Assembly (NCBI RefSeq): GCF_040115645.1
Contig: NC_089543.1
Coordinates: 1,798,001-1,862,000, forward strand
Direction: 5' to 3'
Length of the DNA: 64,000 bases
Source of the DNA: Euwallacea fornicatus
Lineage: Eukaryota; Arthropoda; Insecta; Coleoptera; Curculionidae
Shown here: piece after piece, positions 39,530 to 52,700 of the stretch
Position numbering within the stretch: the first letter of the stretch is position 1
Layout: each line of letters starts with the position of its first letter
Translations under genes and position numbers: made by a program
Notes under the pieces: generated by a model
What the model was told of the DNA's origin: nothing
Seen by the model: only the letters and a program-made list of their open reading frames with translations
Databases searched by the model: none

Positions 39530-40430
39530 GAAAATATAACAAATTTTTCAAGTTCATTTGGAAACTTCCATCACGAGGTCACTTTACATACAACCATGAA
39601 GAGACCTGGAGCTTTCCCTAAATCGCATTATTTGGCGTGTTTCTCAAATGAGAAGAAATTCCCCTACAGCAATTATTCTAACTAAAATTCCTCGTCGAGA
39701 AAACTAAAATTTTGAGCGAATTTTAATTTTTTCGAGCATATTTTCCCGAAATTTGCTTAACAAATTGATACAGTGTGCCTTGGATTATAATCACGTGTTG
39801 GTGTTATTGCACAGGGTCCAAGTTTCATGGTTTAGTCAGCCGTTAGTCATCGCTGAGTGTCCCGATTTATGTAAATATAAAAATTTAGTCATTCGGTTCT
39901 TCGGATAAAATTCCAGTTTCACAATTGGCACAATCTCTTAAATGGATATAAATATGGAAAAATCAAGTTGTATATGTGGTCTGTGTTGAAATAATGGAAT
40001 ATGTGAATGTATTTATATATTAGAAATTTCTGTTTAATTTTAAAAAAATTGACTTTTTGGTTATTTTGGGAATTTGTTATCTCAGATATCTTAATAAGTC
40101 CAGCACCATCAGAAAGTCTAGAGTTTCCTCTAATACGTATTGTTTTATGACTTTCTGGAAAACAACAAGAAATTCACTCAAAATAATTAAACTCTTAAGC
40201 TCACTTAAATTCATCGCAAAATTCATTCATTGTCCCATGTGTTCCAGACCCTGCGTGCAGGTCCTAAATTCCGCTGTTTTGTCAGCCGTTCATTATTGTT
40301 ATGAAGTTTCCAGTTTTTCCAAACATTTAATATTATTCGGTCGCTTTGTCAGGAATAATCAAGTTTTCAGAACTAGCATTATCGCTAAAAATGTGGAAAA
40401 ATGAACTCTTTCCAATGTTCTTTTCTGCTG
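39530..40430. repeat. two diverged direct repeat units of about 0.4-0.45 kb
   Basis: Unit 1 (about 39530-39930) and unit 2 (about 40030-40430) share order and orientation. ACCTGGAGCTTTCCCTAA matches GTCTAGAGTTTCCTCTAA. The GGTCC block followed by TTTAGTCAGCCGTTAGTCAT matches GGTCC followed by TTTTGTCAGCCGTTCATTAT. TCATTCGGTTCTTCGGATAA matches a TTATTCGGTCGCTTTGTC block. The plus-strand 115-codon frame at 40057-40404 falls in unit 2 and is probably incidental. Confidence 0.45.
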
Positions 40431-40825
40431 AAATTCCAGGATGTTTATCTAATTTAAGAAATGACGTCCTTAATTGAAACTTATTGTGTTTTATATCGTG
40501 TTGTGTTAAACAAATTCATTCCTCGATTTAACGATAAATATGTTCCATATATGTAACATAACATCGATAAACATGAAGTGTTTATGGAAGTTTTGAGCCA
40601 TATTCTCAATTATTTAATCCTCAATTATAAATCTCAATTATAAAATCCCACGACAATCCACCAGTCAAAGGCCTGCTTATGTATTTATTACTCTTTTATT
40701 TTATTGGGTCTGCTATTTTTACTAGTATTTATTAAAAAACTAGAAATTAATTTTTTACGACGAAATAAAATGTCGGTTCTTACCTGATCTAAAAGAATTT
40801 TTGTAAAAATAGTATACCGTGCAGT

Positions 40826-41685
40826 TCTACAATAATTTGTCACCCGCCTCCATCCTCCTCCTAATTTTTTAACAATTTTTTTTTTAATTTAAAGGAAAAA
40901 AGGAATATTACTATCTACTAAGGAACTATTAAGAAAAAAATACAATTTTTTCAGGTTTGCTTAGTTTTTTTTTAATGTTGCTTACGTCACCGGTAGCGAA
41001 AAATGTTCGATTTAAAAAAATTGAAACATGGGGCAAGTAAATTCTGAAAATTTAAAGTTTTTGAAAAGTGTATTCACTGGCGTATTGTCATTCGAAATGT
41101 ATCAAGTAGATTTTGAGAAAAACAGATATAAATTTGGTAAAAAATTCAATACGCACTCAGGTAAACAGTCGTAACAATGAAAAATTTCTTTATTGACAGG
41201 AAATTGATTCGGTTTCGATTTTCTGGTCACAAACAAGTTTTTGGTTAAAAAACTTAATAATTAAAAATAGCCAAAGACTGTTTGTGAGTATAAAATTGAA
41301 AATAAATTAATTTTCTATCAGCAAACAATTTTCTTCAATATTTACGTGCTATTTAACTGAGATAGTATTGCATTTTTTCACCAAGTTTATAGCTGTTTTT
41401 CTCAAAAAGTAATTAATACATTTTGAATCGGAACACACCATAGAATGTATTTGTGAAAGACTTTAATTTAAGATGTCTCTTGACTCATGTTTCAGTTTTT
41501 AAAAAATCAGCCATTTTGCGTTAGTAGTGACGTAAAAAATATACAAAAAAATAAACAATCGTTAAAAGATAATAGTTTTTGTCCCATTCAATTCTGCTTT
41601 TGAATAAAAAAAAGGAAAAATAAATAGTGTTGGGGGGGGGGGGGGCTACAATGTAGAGCCATATAATATATGTTATCTAATTAGC
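40826..41685. mobile_element. long-armed foldback element (about 0.86 kb)
   Basis: Arms of roughly 350 bp in inverted orientation. TGAAACATGGGGCAAG at about 41022 matches TGAAACATGAGTCAAG in the reverse complement near 41480-41495. AAATGTATCAAGTAGATTTT is followed in both arms by GAGAAAAACAG, then ATAAA and a TTGGTRAAAAA block. TTACGTCAC occurs in both arms. Outer ends sit near TCTACAATAATTTG (left) and TCTACATTGTAG (right arm read in reverse). A 14-base G run at 41632-41645 lies in the right arm. The precise ends are uncertain. Confidence 0.6.
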
Positions 41686-43174
41686 AGACATTTTTTATAC
41701 AAGTTGTATGCGTTACTTTTTCTTCTACTCCACCATTTATGAGAAATATTAAGGATTTTTGGTTTAAAACTTTCAAATTCAATACAGCTGTTATTAAAAT
41801 TGTCGCCGGGAAGTTAATGTTTGTTTGTTTTACCTCGTTGCTGTGGAAACCAGTACGAAGCTGTAGTAAATAAGCTTATTGCCATCTCGTTAAATCGTTT
41901 AATGAACGGATACAGTAATGAAGGGCTTTCGATATCATGTTTGATTTTTTAACAATACGATTTCCTGGCAGTCATCAGAAAACTTCTTGACGTTACTACC
42001 TACGTGCTATCAGAATTTCCACTTACTGTCAATTAACTTTGGTGTGTGCTGGACAGATTCTTGATGGTGGATTTAATGTTGATAATTTTGACATTTTTCT
42101 AAAGATAATACTAGATAGATATATTAGGGTTTATTGAGTTAGGCAATGAACGTGTTTATATGGAAAATTCAGCAAGTGTAGCCAAAAGAACATGTTCCCG
42201 AGTTGCCTTCAAAATATTTCATATTTATATCACCCTTAAACTACTAAAATTTTTCATGTGATTAGAAGTTTATTTTGTCCATGTGGCATATCTGGGGAAG
42301 ATTTGGCCGAGGAATCTTACAGATGTAAGCATAGATGATTGATGAGTATATCACAAGTTAGTTGAAATAGAAGGAAATTCAACTAACAAGGAGTGAAACT
42401 ACTTGCTTGTTCCTCATCCCTTTAAATTCTACGTTCTCTATATTTAATGATATTCATAAGTCATGAGTTGTATGCCACGGCAATCAAGTGTTAATATACA
42501 AGATAGCAAAAATGACTTAATTCGCTAACTTATCAGAGATTTCCTCAATACCTTTGCTGATCTAACTTATGTTTAATTTCACGCACATGCAAGAACACGC
42601 CTCTTTTAACTACCTCTAGCTATATGAAAATAATTTCAACTGCTAATAATTGCACATAATCTATAAACCTGATCCGAGATTAGAGGAAAATTTTTAAGTT
42701 TATATTGTCATGGCAAACGGTATTTTAGAATAACGTGGTCATCATTTTTCTGGAACTCAAGCGAACTAGATTGAGCAAAACTTATTGTTTGGCAAGTTGA
42801 TTTTTGGAAGATACCGTTAAAGCTTTTGGCACCGTATTGCTGTTCGACTCAACCAGTCGTGAATTAGTTGATAATCATAATATCGATGATATTCTAAAAT
42901 ACATGTCACTCTCAAGCAAGACGTTGACTACGTTAAGTAAGCTCTAGTATAAATATATTCATTAGTTATTTTCATAAAATAGCAAACGTCGTAATGCTAA
43001 GAAATTTCGAGGACTTCTGAAAATTTAAGAATCCACGTAACTTAGGAAATCGTTAACTTAGTAAGACTGAAATGTTTTAAACATCACGACTCCTTTCGTG
43101 GCTAGAGATTAACAATCTGTTAAATGCTGATAAATGTAATGTAGGCATATGGGCTTTCGCCTTAGTTACCCTGT

Positions 43175-43180
43175 TTTATT
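43175..43180 (-). promoter_or_regulatory. candidate polyadenylation signal of the alpha6-type gene
   Basis: Minus-strand AATAAA about 265 bases beyond the alpha6 TAG. Position is plausible; the hexamer alone is weak evidence. Confidence 0.3.
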
Positions 43181-43444
43181 AAAGCATTATCACATAAAAC
43201 ATTGAAATATAATAAATCTCTAGTAAAATTCTGAACGATGCTTTGATTTCATTATTGCTTCTGATGAGAAATAAACACGAGCTAAGTTGGCAGTTAAGTT
43301 TTGAGAAGCCCCGGTAATAACACTTTACAAACACTAACTACGCATTACTTACGGGTGAACCTCTTCAAATGTCGCGCTCGCGCAGACCAGCAAATTCATG
43401 TCGTACGGGAGAATTGTTAACTTTAGAGGGACGGGTAGCTGCAG

Positions 43445-43730
43445 CTACGAAACGATGATATGAGGCGCAGAAAATAATACGGCTAGCGTGGCGATTATGG
43501 TGAACAACGTGAATATTATAAGGCACAGTCTATCGACTACCATGGCAGCAAACTGCCAGTCCCTCGCTATGCTGTGAGCTTCGTCCTCTTTGCGCATTTG
43601 ATCGGTTATGAATCGGATTTCTTTCAAAATCATTGCTAACTCGTACTCTTGACTCACGAGGTTGCTTTGAGATGACACGATGCCCTGTTCTTGCAGTCTC
43701 GGACCGCTCCCATTACTCTCCTCATTGTTT
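43445..43730 (-). CDS. nAChRalpha6: nAChR alpha6 terminal exon: MA helix and TM4
   Basis: Completes the split Arg, then NNEESNGSGPRLQEQGIVSS, EYELAMILKEIRFITDQMRK (MA helix), RDWQFAAMVVDRLCLIIFTL (TM4) and the tail SAPHIIVS with TAG at 43447-43445. The acceptor is TTTTTTAG. The intron before it is 13.3 kb. Longer frames upstream of 43730 (to 43842) read into the intron and are not coding. Confidence 0.93.
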
Positions 43731-46700
43731 CTAAAAAATAATTTGAGTTTGAAACATATTCGATATTGATGCAATTAATTATGTGGATGAATCCAGGATG
43801 GAAAATTCGGTCGAACATTAATGTGTTTGGTTTTTGAATCACTTTTAAGTGAAATAGTTGGAATTTGTAGGTAATTCCGAGAGACCTGAAGCAATATACA
43901 TACTTGGAGGTTTATTTTTAATTGATATTGTGATAAATATTACAAAAGGTTAGTGTCTTCGTAATCTTCAGATTGTTTGGAATTAATAAAGATTCTTCGA
44001 AACTGTTCCATTTTTCACTTCATACATTAGGATTAAAAGTCCCCCATAAATTCGTTAACTATTTAAGGAAATATTTTTCATCAAAATATTGGAACATGTC
44101 AAATATGGTTTTAAGTTGTGCATTTTTTAACGTAACAGACATTTATGCAGGGTTACCCATGCAGTAGATAAATGCACTTAAAAATTTTTTTTATGGAACA
44201 CCGTATATATTATGGCATTTATGAATTAAAAAAAAAATCTGAACATATTTTGTGCAACATATCCAATTCTTTATTCTCGTCGAAATTGAACAATTATTAA
44301 TGAAATATTTGCGTAATATGGTAACTAATGGGGCCTGCCACATGGCCTGATATGGTGTCTATGGACTTTATTGATTGGATTATTTAAAATATAGGGTGTA
44401 TTTAAATAAGTCCAACGACATAGAATAGTTAAAAAATAAAATTACTCAAGAAGCTCAGCAAATACCTACACAAATGATAAGAGAAATTTTTAAGGAATTT
44501 GAATTTCGGCTTGCTCACCCTCAGGAAACCAACGCGGCAGAGTTGCCACATTTAATACTTTAGATTGTAGTAGTTTATGTTGTTATTTTTTAAGCATTAA
44601 TAGTTCTATCATTATTTGTCTTTTTTATGTATTTTTTCGAAACTTGTTGAATATAGATATGGATATGTTATATCAAGCATGTTCAGAATATCTCAGATAA
44701 TTCAAAAATGTCATAATGTACATGGGATTCCACAAAAAAAACTGAAAGAGTACATTTATCTATTATGTGAGTAACTCTGTATACATGTCTGCCATGTGAA
44801 AAGATGCACAACTATAAAGAATACTCGACGCGTTCCAGCATGTTCGTGAAAAATATTTCCTTCGGTTTTTAACGGATATATGCAGGACTTTTGGTCTTCT
44901 CCGCACAGTTCCGACATGTCAATTTACCTGCACCTAAAAATTCCCACCTATTGCGTGTATAAAGTAAATCTAAAAAGAAATTCTCATGTCATATTGGAAA
45001 ATACGAAATCGTTTTCTGTCCATGTTCCAATCACAAACATTTATTTCGTATTTTCTGTTGTAGGAACAACAATTTGTAACAGACATCGAAAACAGTAGCA
45101 GCATTTTTTCCCCTTGCCCAATAACCAATAAAAACTTTCGCACTTATTGCTAATGACAAAATCGATAAGAAATGTTGCCAGTGACATTCATCTGGCTAAT
45201 ATGAAATTCGGCCGAAATATAACTTTTTGCGTCATTTTAACCATCAGATATGCCTCGGCTATCGAGGTCCTTTCTGGGCTAACGGCCGGCGTGTGCTTAA
45301 TGGTGTCTAGAGAAATTTACGCAGCCACTGGTTTTTCGGCTAAAATATACCTCAAAGGAATCAATAGAAAACCTGGAATTCCTGAAATGTCGTCTAAGTA
45401 ATTAAGCAAACTACTCGTGCAGCTGAATGTTCTTTTTGTCAGTTGGAGTTCGGATCAATGAAAAATTTTCCTAATTAACCTTAAATAGCTTTCAAGTTGA
45501 TAGATATTGAGGGTCCTGAATTAAAATTCCTGAAGTTTTCCATTCGGGCATTCTGAATAACAGTTGTACTTTGAATTTGTTATAAGTTTTAGTAGGATTA
45601 TCCATACCAATAAATTGGCAGTCATGGAACGTTACAGAGAATTTAGCGTTTGGAACTTTTGCAGCAAATTCAATTTTCGTGTATGTATAGAAGGAATACA
45701 AATAATTATCCATGCTTATTCCATACATGAAAATCGTATTTGGATTAAAAATTATCTGATGGTTACTCTTCTTGAATTTACATTGAATTTTGGATTTGTC
45801 ATAACTTTTTACACATCCGGCACATTGCTGCCTCAACTTCTGCAACGAGTGAATTTTCCCATGTGTGGTGACATTATTAAGCGCAGTCCTATTGTGCACA
45901 CTAATTATTATTAAAATTGCTCTTCAACTGCTTGAAAAGATTTCCTTTCAAAAACTTGCGGTTCAATTTTGAGACACTTTTTAAATAAATTTTTCGAATG
46001 CATGAGGATTGTTTTAGTCGGCCTTCACCTTAAAAATATGAACGGGCAATAACGAATCTCCAATAATGACTTTTCAAGTAAAGTAATTAGAAAGTTAAAT
46101 AAACGTTTCAATTCGCTTTTCCTTCAAACTTAATGGTAAAGGCTGCTACTTTCATTTTTAACTCCTCACCGGGTATAACCAAGAAAATTTCGATAGAATT
46201 CCGGTAAATTGAGTTATTTGATCCAATAGCGCTTTATGTATCATTATGTATAGCTAGGATGCTAAATTACTCATTTCCTTAATGCGCCAAAGCAGCAGAG
46301 ATAAACTTGGAGTCTAACGAGTTGCGCATACCTAAAGGGTGAATACCCTGGCATAATAATCTTTCCATTGGGTTTTAGATCGAAAACCGAAACGAGGAAT
46401 CAGGCCCTTTATGGTCATTATCTCGATTGGCCTCCTTTGATCTAGGACTTTCGTAACAATTCTTTTTCTATACTAATTTTGCATATAATTATCTTTTGGT
46501 TCTGGTTATTATTCTAAACTGCAAAGTACAACTTCCTGAAATTGTAGTTTTTGTTAACCAATTCATTTAAAATGTCTAGAAAAACTCAAGCCCTATATTG
46601 AAATTTACCGTAGTAATCTGCAACATGATGAAGTCATAACAATCTTATCGTATATACTGAACTAATGTTCCTCATCTACCAAGTGCCATTGTACACATTG

Positions 46701-49700
46701 ACGCAATGAATTTGAAGGAGAGATTTAAATCATTTGGGATCGACGTAAATCCAGATATTTCGTTGATTCTCTGGGAATTTGGGCACAAAGAACTGCTGAT
46801 ACAATTAAACGTCGATAAGTTTTAACACCGTTTACTGGAACCATTTGTATTTGGATACGAGTCGTGATTGACATCCCCCGATTCTAAACATTAAAATCAT
46901 TCTTTGTTGTACGTTTCTATGTCATTCTGTTAATAAATTTGCCAGTGATTGATTCAATTGGAAGAATAAATGAACGGGCGCATGTGTAAATTGATTAATG
47001 GGCTATTTGTTTTGTAAATATTAAATTTTTGCTGTGAACAGGTTTTTCAGCCTCATGATCTATGACCGCGTAAATTAAGGTGCCTGCTTTAAATCCTGGG
47101 AATGCCGATTTCAATCTAAATGCACCTTTTAACCTGGAATCATTATAATATACCAAAATATTTATTTAGGTTCCATCTGTTATTGGAAAAATCCAACAAA
47201 GCAATTTTCAATCTAAATGCTATTATGTTTCTCATTTATTCGTTAATTAACTTTTTTCATATAAAACGTGGTTGTGATAAGGGAATGGGAATTATTGTCG
47301 CACTGAGAACGTTCAGAGCAACGAACCGTCACGTACGTGCCTATATAGCCGAAATTTATTACAACTCAACTACACACCAAGTTCTACGCAAACGTGTCGA
47401 TTTGGTCTTAAAGTTCCGAGAAAAATCCGATTTTAGAAGGAAATTAATTATGCTCTTCGCAGAACTGAGCTTTCAACATCTATCATACTTTTCTAAATAT
47501 ACTCAAAGGTATATTTAAATGTTTAAAATAGGAGCGTTTGACATTCGTGTGTGTTATGATAGCGGCTGGTTTCATAAAGGGATTCTTCTGGGCCATTTAA
47601 AATGATCTATAGACCCAAAGTAAGTAACAGAACCATAAATTCAAAGGAGTATTAATCTTTTTTATTTTGATAACTGGAATGAATTTGGCACATTTCGGGA
47701 GGATAGAGAATATAAAATCCACCTTGATGTATCGAGCTTTATTCAAAATATCGCGAAGTAAGATTTCAATATTACATAACTCTCAAGAGCATCTCTCAAA
47801 TATGGTTAACTGGCATGAAAAGTTGTATACAGGGTCCTGCAATAGTACGTCACACTTCCTTACCCGTTATACCAATAAAGTTAACATTTTGTTTCTTCTG
47901 AAGAATTACAGAGCACATAAAGGAGTACGACTAGAAATTATTTTCGTAGGTACAGTGTGATCGCAGAAAATGTAACGATATATAACTCCATTATTTTAAA
48001 TAGAACCTTCCATTTTTTTGTTATTTTCGGATTTTCTTTAAAATTTTAATGCCTGTTTATTAACGTGCTCTATTTTTAAAAGTTACCAGTTCCGAGTTAT
48101 TCGAAAAATTTGACAAATACAACGTTCCACGGAAATCGGTTTTGTGCCCTAACCGCTGTGAATTTCGGAATCAGCGTTCTGGAGCTCAAAGAGGCTCTAA
48201 TAAGCCACACTTTGACGTTTTTTAATTAAAAAAAGTTCTCCGCAACCGCCCAAATAGGCCTCTGAATTTGCACGACGTCAAACATTAATAACTTACTAAT
48301 TTTTAATGAAATGCCTCAACTTTCTCGATGGTATCGTGTTCGGAATTCAAAAACCTACCACTTTTCTTAACCTTACCTTGTCCCCCAACTCCCCTTTTTG
48401 AGTTCCCGAAAATTGCCCCTCTTTGCTTTCCAAGTGTTACACAGAAATCGGTATTGTAGCAGCTCAATTTTTTTAAATTAGTCCGAATAACTCGGAAATG
48501 GTAAATTTTACAAATACGCCATCTAACACAGACTAACTTTAAAATTTAAGGAAAAATCTAAAAAGAATCATAAAATTGAGAAATTCCATTTAAATAACGA
48601 AATTGTATTTCGTTGCACTTTTTAAAGCCACCCTCTACGTTAGAAAATGATTTGTGAAAATACGTCTTTATGTGCTGGGTAATCCTGTAGAAAAAAAAAT
48701 TGTTAACTTTCTTAGTATATACATAGTACTATTGCAGGACCCTGTACGTAGTAGAAATGCCTGAGTAACTATTTCGAGGAATGGCCGGTCAATACGAACT
48801 CATCTTTAGGAAAAATGTGCTGCCTAAACCAAACTTGTAACAAATGTTCCCATGTTCGAGTGTAAATTTAGGAACATGCACTGCAGGAATGGTGTAATTG
48901 AGGCAATTTATAACGTCGTTGTTACACAATTCGTAATTTATCACTAAAACTGGGCAAGGGAAACCAACTTCCTGGAATCGTGTACATCAGACCCAAAGTG
49001 AGTAAAGTTGACGAAGTTGGGCCTTGGCCTTTATCTGGAAATCCTTGTTCAGTTTACGCTTTCCTAGATTTTTGGACTTTGCCAGTTGTTGCTGCCAACC
49101 AAGTTACATGAGCCTTTCAACTAAATTCTCTTCAAAGCTCGTTAATTTCAAGTTGTGCATTAATACACCAGGGCTGCTTTAAGCAAAACCCAGCGATACG
49201 TACACACATTAAAGCTGGAAGCGAAAACACGTTCAATGTGTAAGTAATTGCTCAGGAATTTACTGCTTTTCGTTCCATCAGAAAAAAATGCCGATCCATA
49301 TTCTCGCTTTATCTAAAAACGTGTAGTTGTTGACAATAATTGTTTTTCAGAAACTCTAAATGGCTCCTCCACTGAGCTTAAATATGTGCATAATTTTTGT
49401 GGAGCTAGATCTTATAGTACAAATTTGAAAATGTGAGATCTGTTGTGATTTTATCGAAGTGCACCACCAGCAAGTGTAATTATATGCAAAAATCAGTGGC
49501 CTAGAGTGGCAATTTTGGGAGTTAGTTTAATCCATGACTGGATTTTCGCTGTGTAGCTTTAGAAACGGTTTTGTTCAGCACATCTCTGGTTTCAGTCCTC
49601 GGGGTCTCATTTTTATTCTGTTTTTAGTAAAAGGTTGGGGCAATTATTCTGGGTAAAAATCACTAGCGGAGAGTTGGAATTTTGAGGGTTAAATTCATCC

Positions 49701-52700
49701 ATCATTGATCAAACCAATAATGATTTTCTTAATTTCTCGCTCTGAATGGCTGCTGACTAGCATGCCCCTAGTTTCTGCCGTCAACCATAAGTTTTTTTTC
49801 CTCCCTGAGAGGTGAAATCTCGAAAATTTTAAGATACTGTTTTTTCGGATAATCGAATGCAGTGGTTCAAAATCGCAAAGTACAAGTCGACAGATGAATT
49901 TGTTGTTATTATACAGATATATGTGATATGAAAACGTACCTTGAATTATAAATTTAATATTTCAAGTTCGACTTAATTTTTTTACATAAAACTTTTATCG
50001 GCAGCTTTCGTATCACACAAAAATTGATTTTTTTTTAAAGCTCCACCCACTTAAGCACAAGCTATGCATGTGTTTTGATTTCCGTACCTCTAATATCAGT
50101 CACGGCCCATAAAGTAGGTATAGAAAATTTATTTAAAGCTACCAGTTCTGGAACTCGGCGTTGAAAAGAAATCCAGAACGGACTGTTCGAATTTAGCTCA
50201 AACGGTTTATTCCCTAAAGCGGCGATTTATATTTTGGTAGATAAAGACTTAGGTTTATTTATTGGCCGGAACGTTGAAAGAAATAGCTTACTCGCTGGAC
50301 GTGGATGAAATATTATTTAGCTTTTATCACAAAAGTGAGATTCTCGTGTGGAATTAGCGAAAAAGTGTTGGGGATAGATAACTGTTTTATATATGTCCAT
50401 CATTACATATTACGGACAGGAAAACTGAAATTCTATCACAGGTGCCCTGCATTTGTTGCTCCAGAAACCTCCTGCTGTTGAAACCCCTAATCTTATAAAT
50501 TATTTGCATACCGGGGGAAATGCCATTTCAGCGGAAGATTTTCAGTTAGTTCTTACAATAAACAGTTGGAAGTGACAGGCCTGGTAAATTCTGAGATATT
50601 ATTTCAATATATTCAGCGGCTAAAACCAGGAAAACTGTTAAAATTTGCAAAGATATTGAACGAGCCTCTGGAATAAAATATGATGCGGCAATTCGAAGGA
50701 ATTCTAATATTCATGGCCAGTAGAAAGATTTAAATTTATGGGGAACATTTGCGTTTAACCTAAATGGACATATGTTTTTATAGTGTAGTTTAGGTCTAGA
50801 AAATGCATGAAATGCAATTGCCGTAAAGTTGTAATTAAAATCCACAACTTATTAGGCCGAGTAGGCCAAGGCATGAAAAATCAGTAGTGCGAGGAAACGT
50901 AGGGTGACAGGAATAAAGGGCGAAACTTAATGAGAATTTAGCGAAAGCTTTTTCATTACAATGACCCCTCCTTCTTGGTTCTTGAGAAATGCACAACGCA
51001 CATTTGGTGCTCAAATTAAAAGTTCCACCGTACAATTATTCTTTTTATGTAGGCTGAGTCTTAAGACAATTTAAAGTGGAAATGTTGCTTAAATATTAAG
51101 CTTTCCAGGCCGGGAGAGACAATTTAAATTTCAGATGAGCGTCCTTTTAAAACCAATGCTCCAACTCTTTAGGCGTTTGCTTAAAGATTCCTTTCACATA
51201 TTTTTACTCTGTTGTCCCATGATAATACCCTTAATAAAATTGTATATACCAACGAGTTTCCCTCTACGTGTGCTGTAGCAAGGAGACTAAAAAGGTCACA
51301 AATATCCTACATAATAGGAATCAGATAATTCTCTGTCCCTATCATTCCAACGTAGGTTTACCATTTTTATAATCAGATTTTATTGAGTTTTGAAAATCCC
51401 TGAGGTCGCAGGACCAAGGCATATATCCGGGGTTTAGGGTTACGAAACCCTTTTTTTTTCATTCACGATTTTCTAGAGACCCATGTTATTGAAATAACCC
51501 AATTTATATCCAATTATGTCTCGATTAAACTGATACCGAACGGTGAATTTTATAGGAAAACGAAATATCTGTCGTCTTGTTACGCTATTCTCTTGCCACA
51601 TAAATTATACATGAAGGCTTGAAATGGGAGTGAAAATATTTCGCACATCTGTGACTCACTACCCCCCCTCCAGTTTTCGTCATATCTGTCACCCCTGAAG
51701 GAATTTTGAAAGATAATTTCTGGTGTTTCTGTCAGCAAAACGACCCATTACGCCACCAAGCGAGTTCACAAAATAATGTCTAGAAGAGACGTGAACGATC
51801 TTTTTAATTACTAGAAGGTGGCGCAGAAATTCAAACTAGATAGTATAATATATATATACAATATAATATAACGTCAAATATCGTTTTTTGTTCTGTATTT
51901 TTCTATGTAAAAGAGACGTGCACAGGGTTACCATGTAGTGGATAAATGTACTTTTTAATTTTTGTCTTATGGAAGCCCATGTATACTATAAAGTTTTTGA
52001 GTAATTTAAAACATCCTTAACATGTATAAATATTTTTATAATTTCTTTTCGATGGATTAGACTAAGGGGGCAATTAAAGTGGCCTGCTAGATCGCCTGAC
52101 CTCACCCCTATAGACTTTTTCATGAGGTTATTTGAAACCTTGCATAGCTGTCTGTTACATTGAAAAATGGAGAACTGAAAACAACATTTGATGCGTTCCA
52201 GCATTTTGATGAAAAATATTTTCTTCAATTTTTAACGAATTTGAACGGGACTTTTGTTCCTCTATATTATTGTAGAGCTGTAAAAGTAACCAATAATTGT
52301 AGTTGACTATTTAGCTATAGACTGGTAGGTGTTAGGTGATACACGAGAATTCCCAACGATTTGCTTTGACGGCATTGGAATTCCTCGCAATAGACTTTGT
52401 CGGCCCTAGAATTGCAGCCCCAATTCCGTTTGGCGGAATCGTCGGTGAAGGACCAATTCTTAGTTTAGGCGTGACGGGTTTAATGCGGAGAGTAGTGTAG
52501 ATAACGTTACTGGCACCCTAGTCAGGGTGAGCCCACGGTTTATCACCATAGGCTTTTTATATTAAAGGGACTTGAAGAGCATGTACGGGAGCTTTTTCTT
52601 CCTGTTGGCCTCTTGCGAGTCAGAAGCTGTGTCTGCGCTTTCACCTCCGCTGTGTTGTCGTTTTGCTTTAATAAACTCACATTTATAATCTTTTTTCTTG

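Larger units (their letters stand above)
28764..43444. other. intergenic region between the two receptor genes (14.7 kb)
   Basis: Lies between the start of the beta1 subunit gene and the stop of the alpha6-type gene. It should hold the beta1 promoter and the alpha6 3' UTR. Listed separately are the direct repeats at 30770 and 39530/40040, the 0.4 kb element at 36530 and the foldback at 40826. Lone CAGGGTTTAACTCGG (37919) and CCGGGTGGTTACAGG (38221) motifs resemble transposon ends. Frames at 29138-30440 on the plus strand showed no recognisable family. Confidence 0.6.

Noticed and set aside
41632..41645. Run of 14 G residues
   Set aside because: A simple homopolymer, prone to sequencing error; noted only within the foldback element.
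43731..43842. Frames extending upstream of the alpha6 TM4 exon
   Set aside because: They lie before the TTTTTTAG acceptor, and the preceding exon joins at 43730 with matching phase.
47120..47518. 132-codon plus-strand frame
   Set aside because: No recognisable domain, intronic, and composition typical of AT-rich chance frames; not listed as a gene.
51850..51885. TA-rich tract
   Set aside because: A short imperfect microsatellite without further structure.
51986..52228. Minus-strand 80-codon frame containing RSGDLAGHF
   Set aside because: It is the antisense of the WPARSPDLTPIDFF transposase block on the plus strand, so the coding sense is the other strand.
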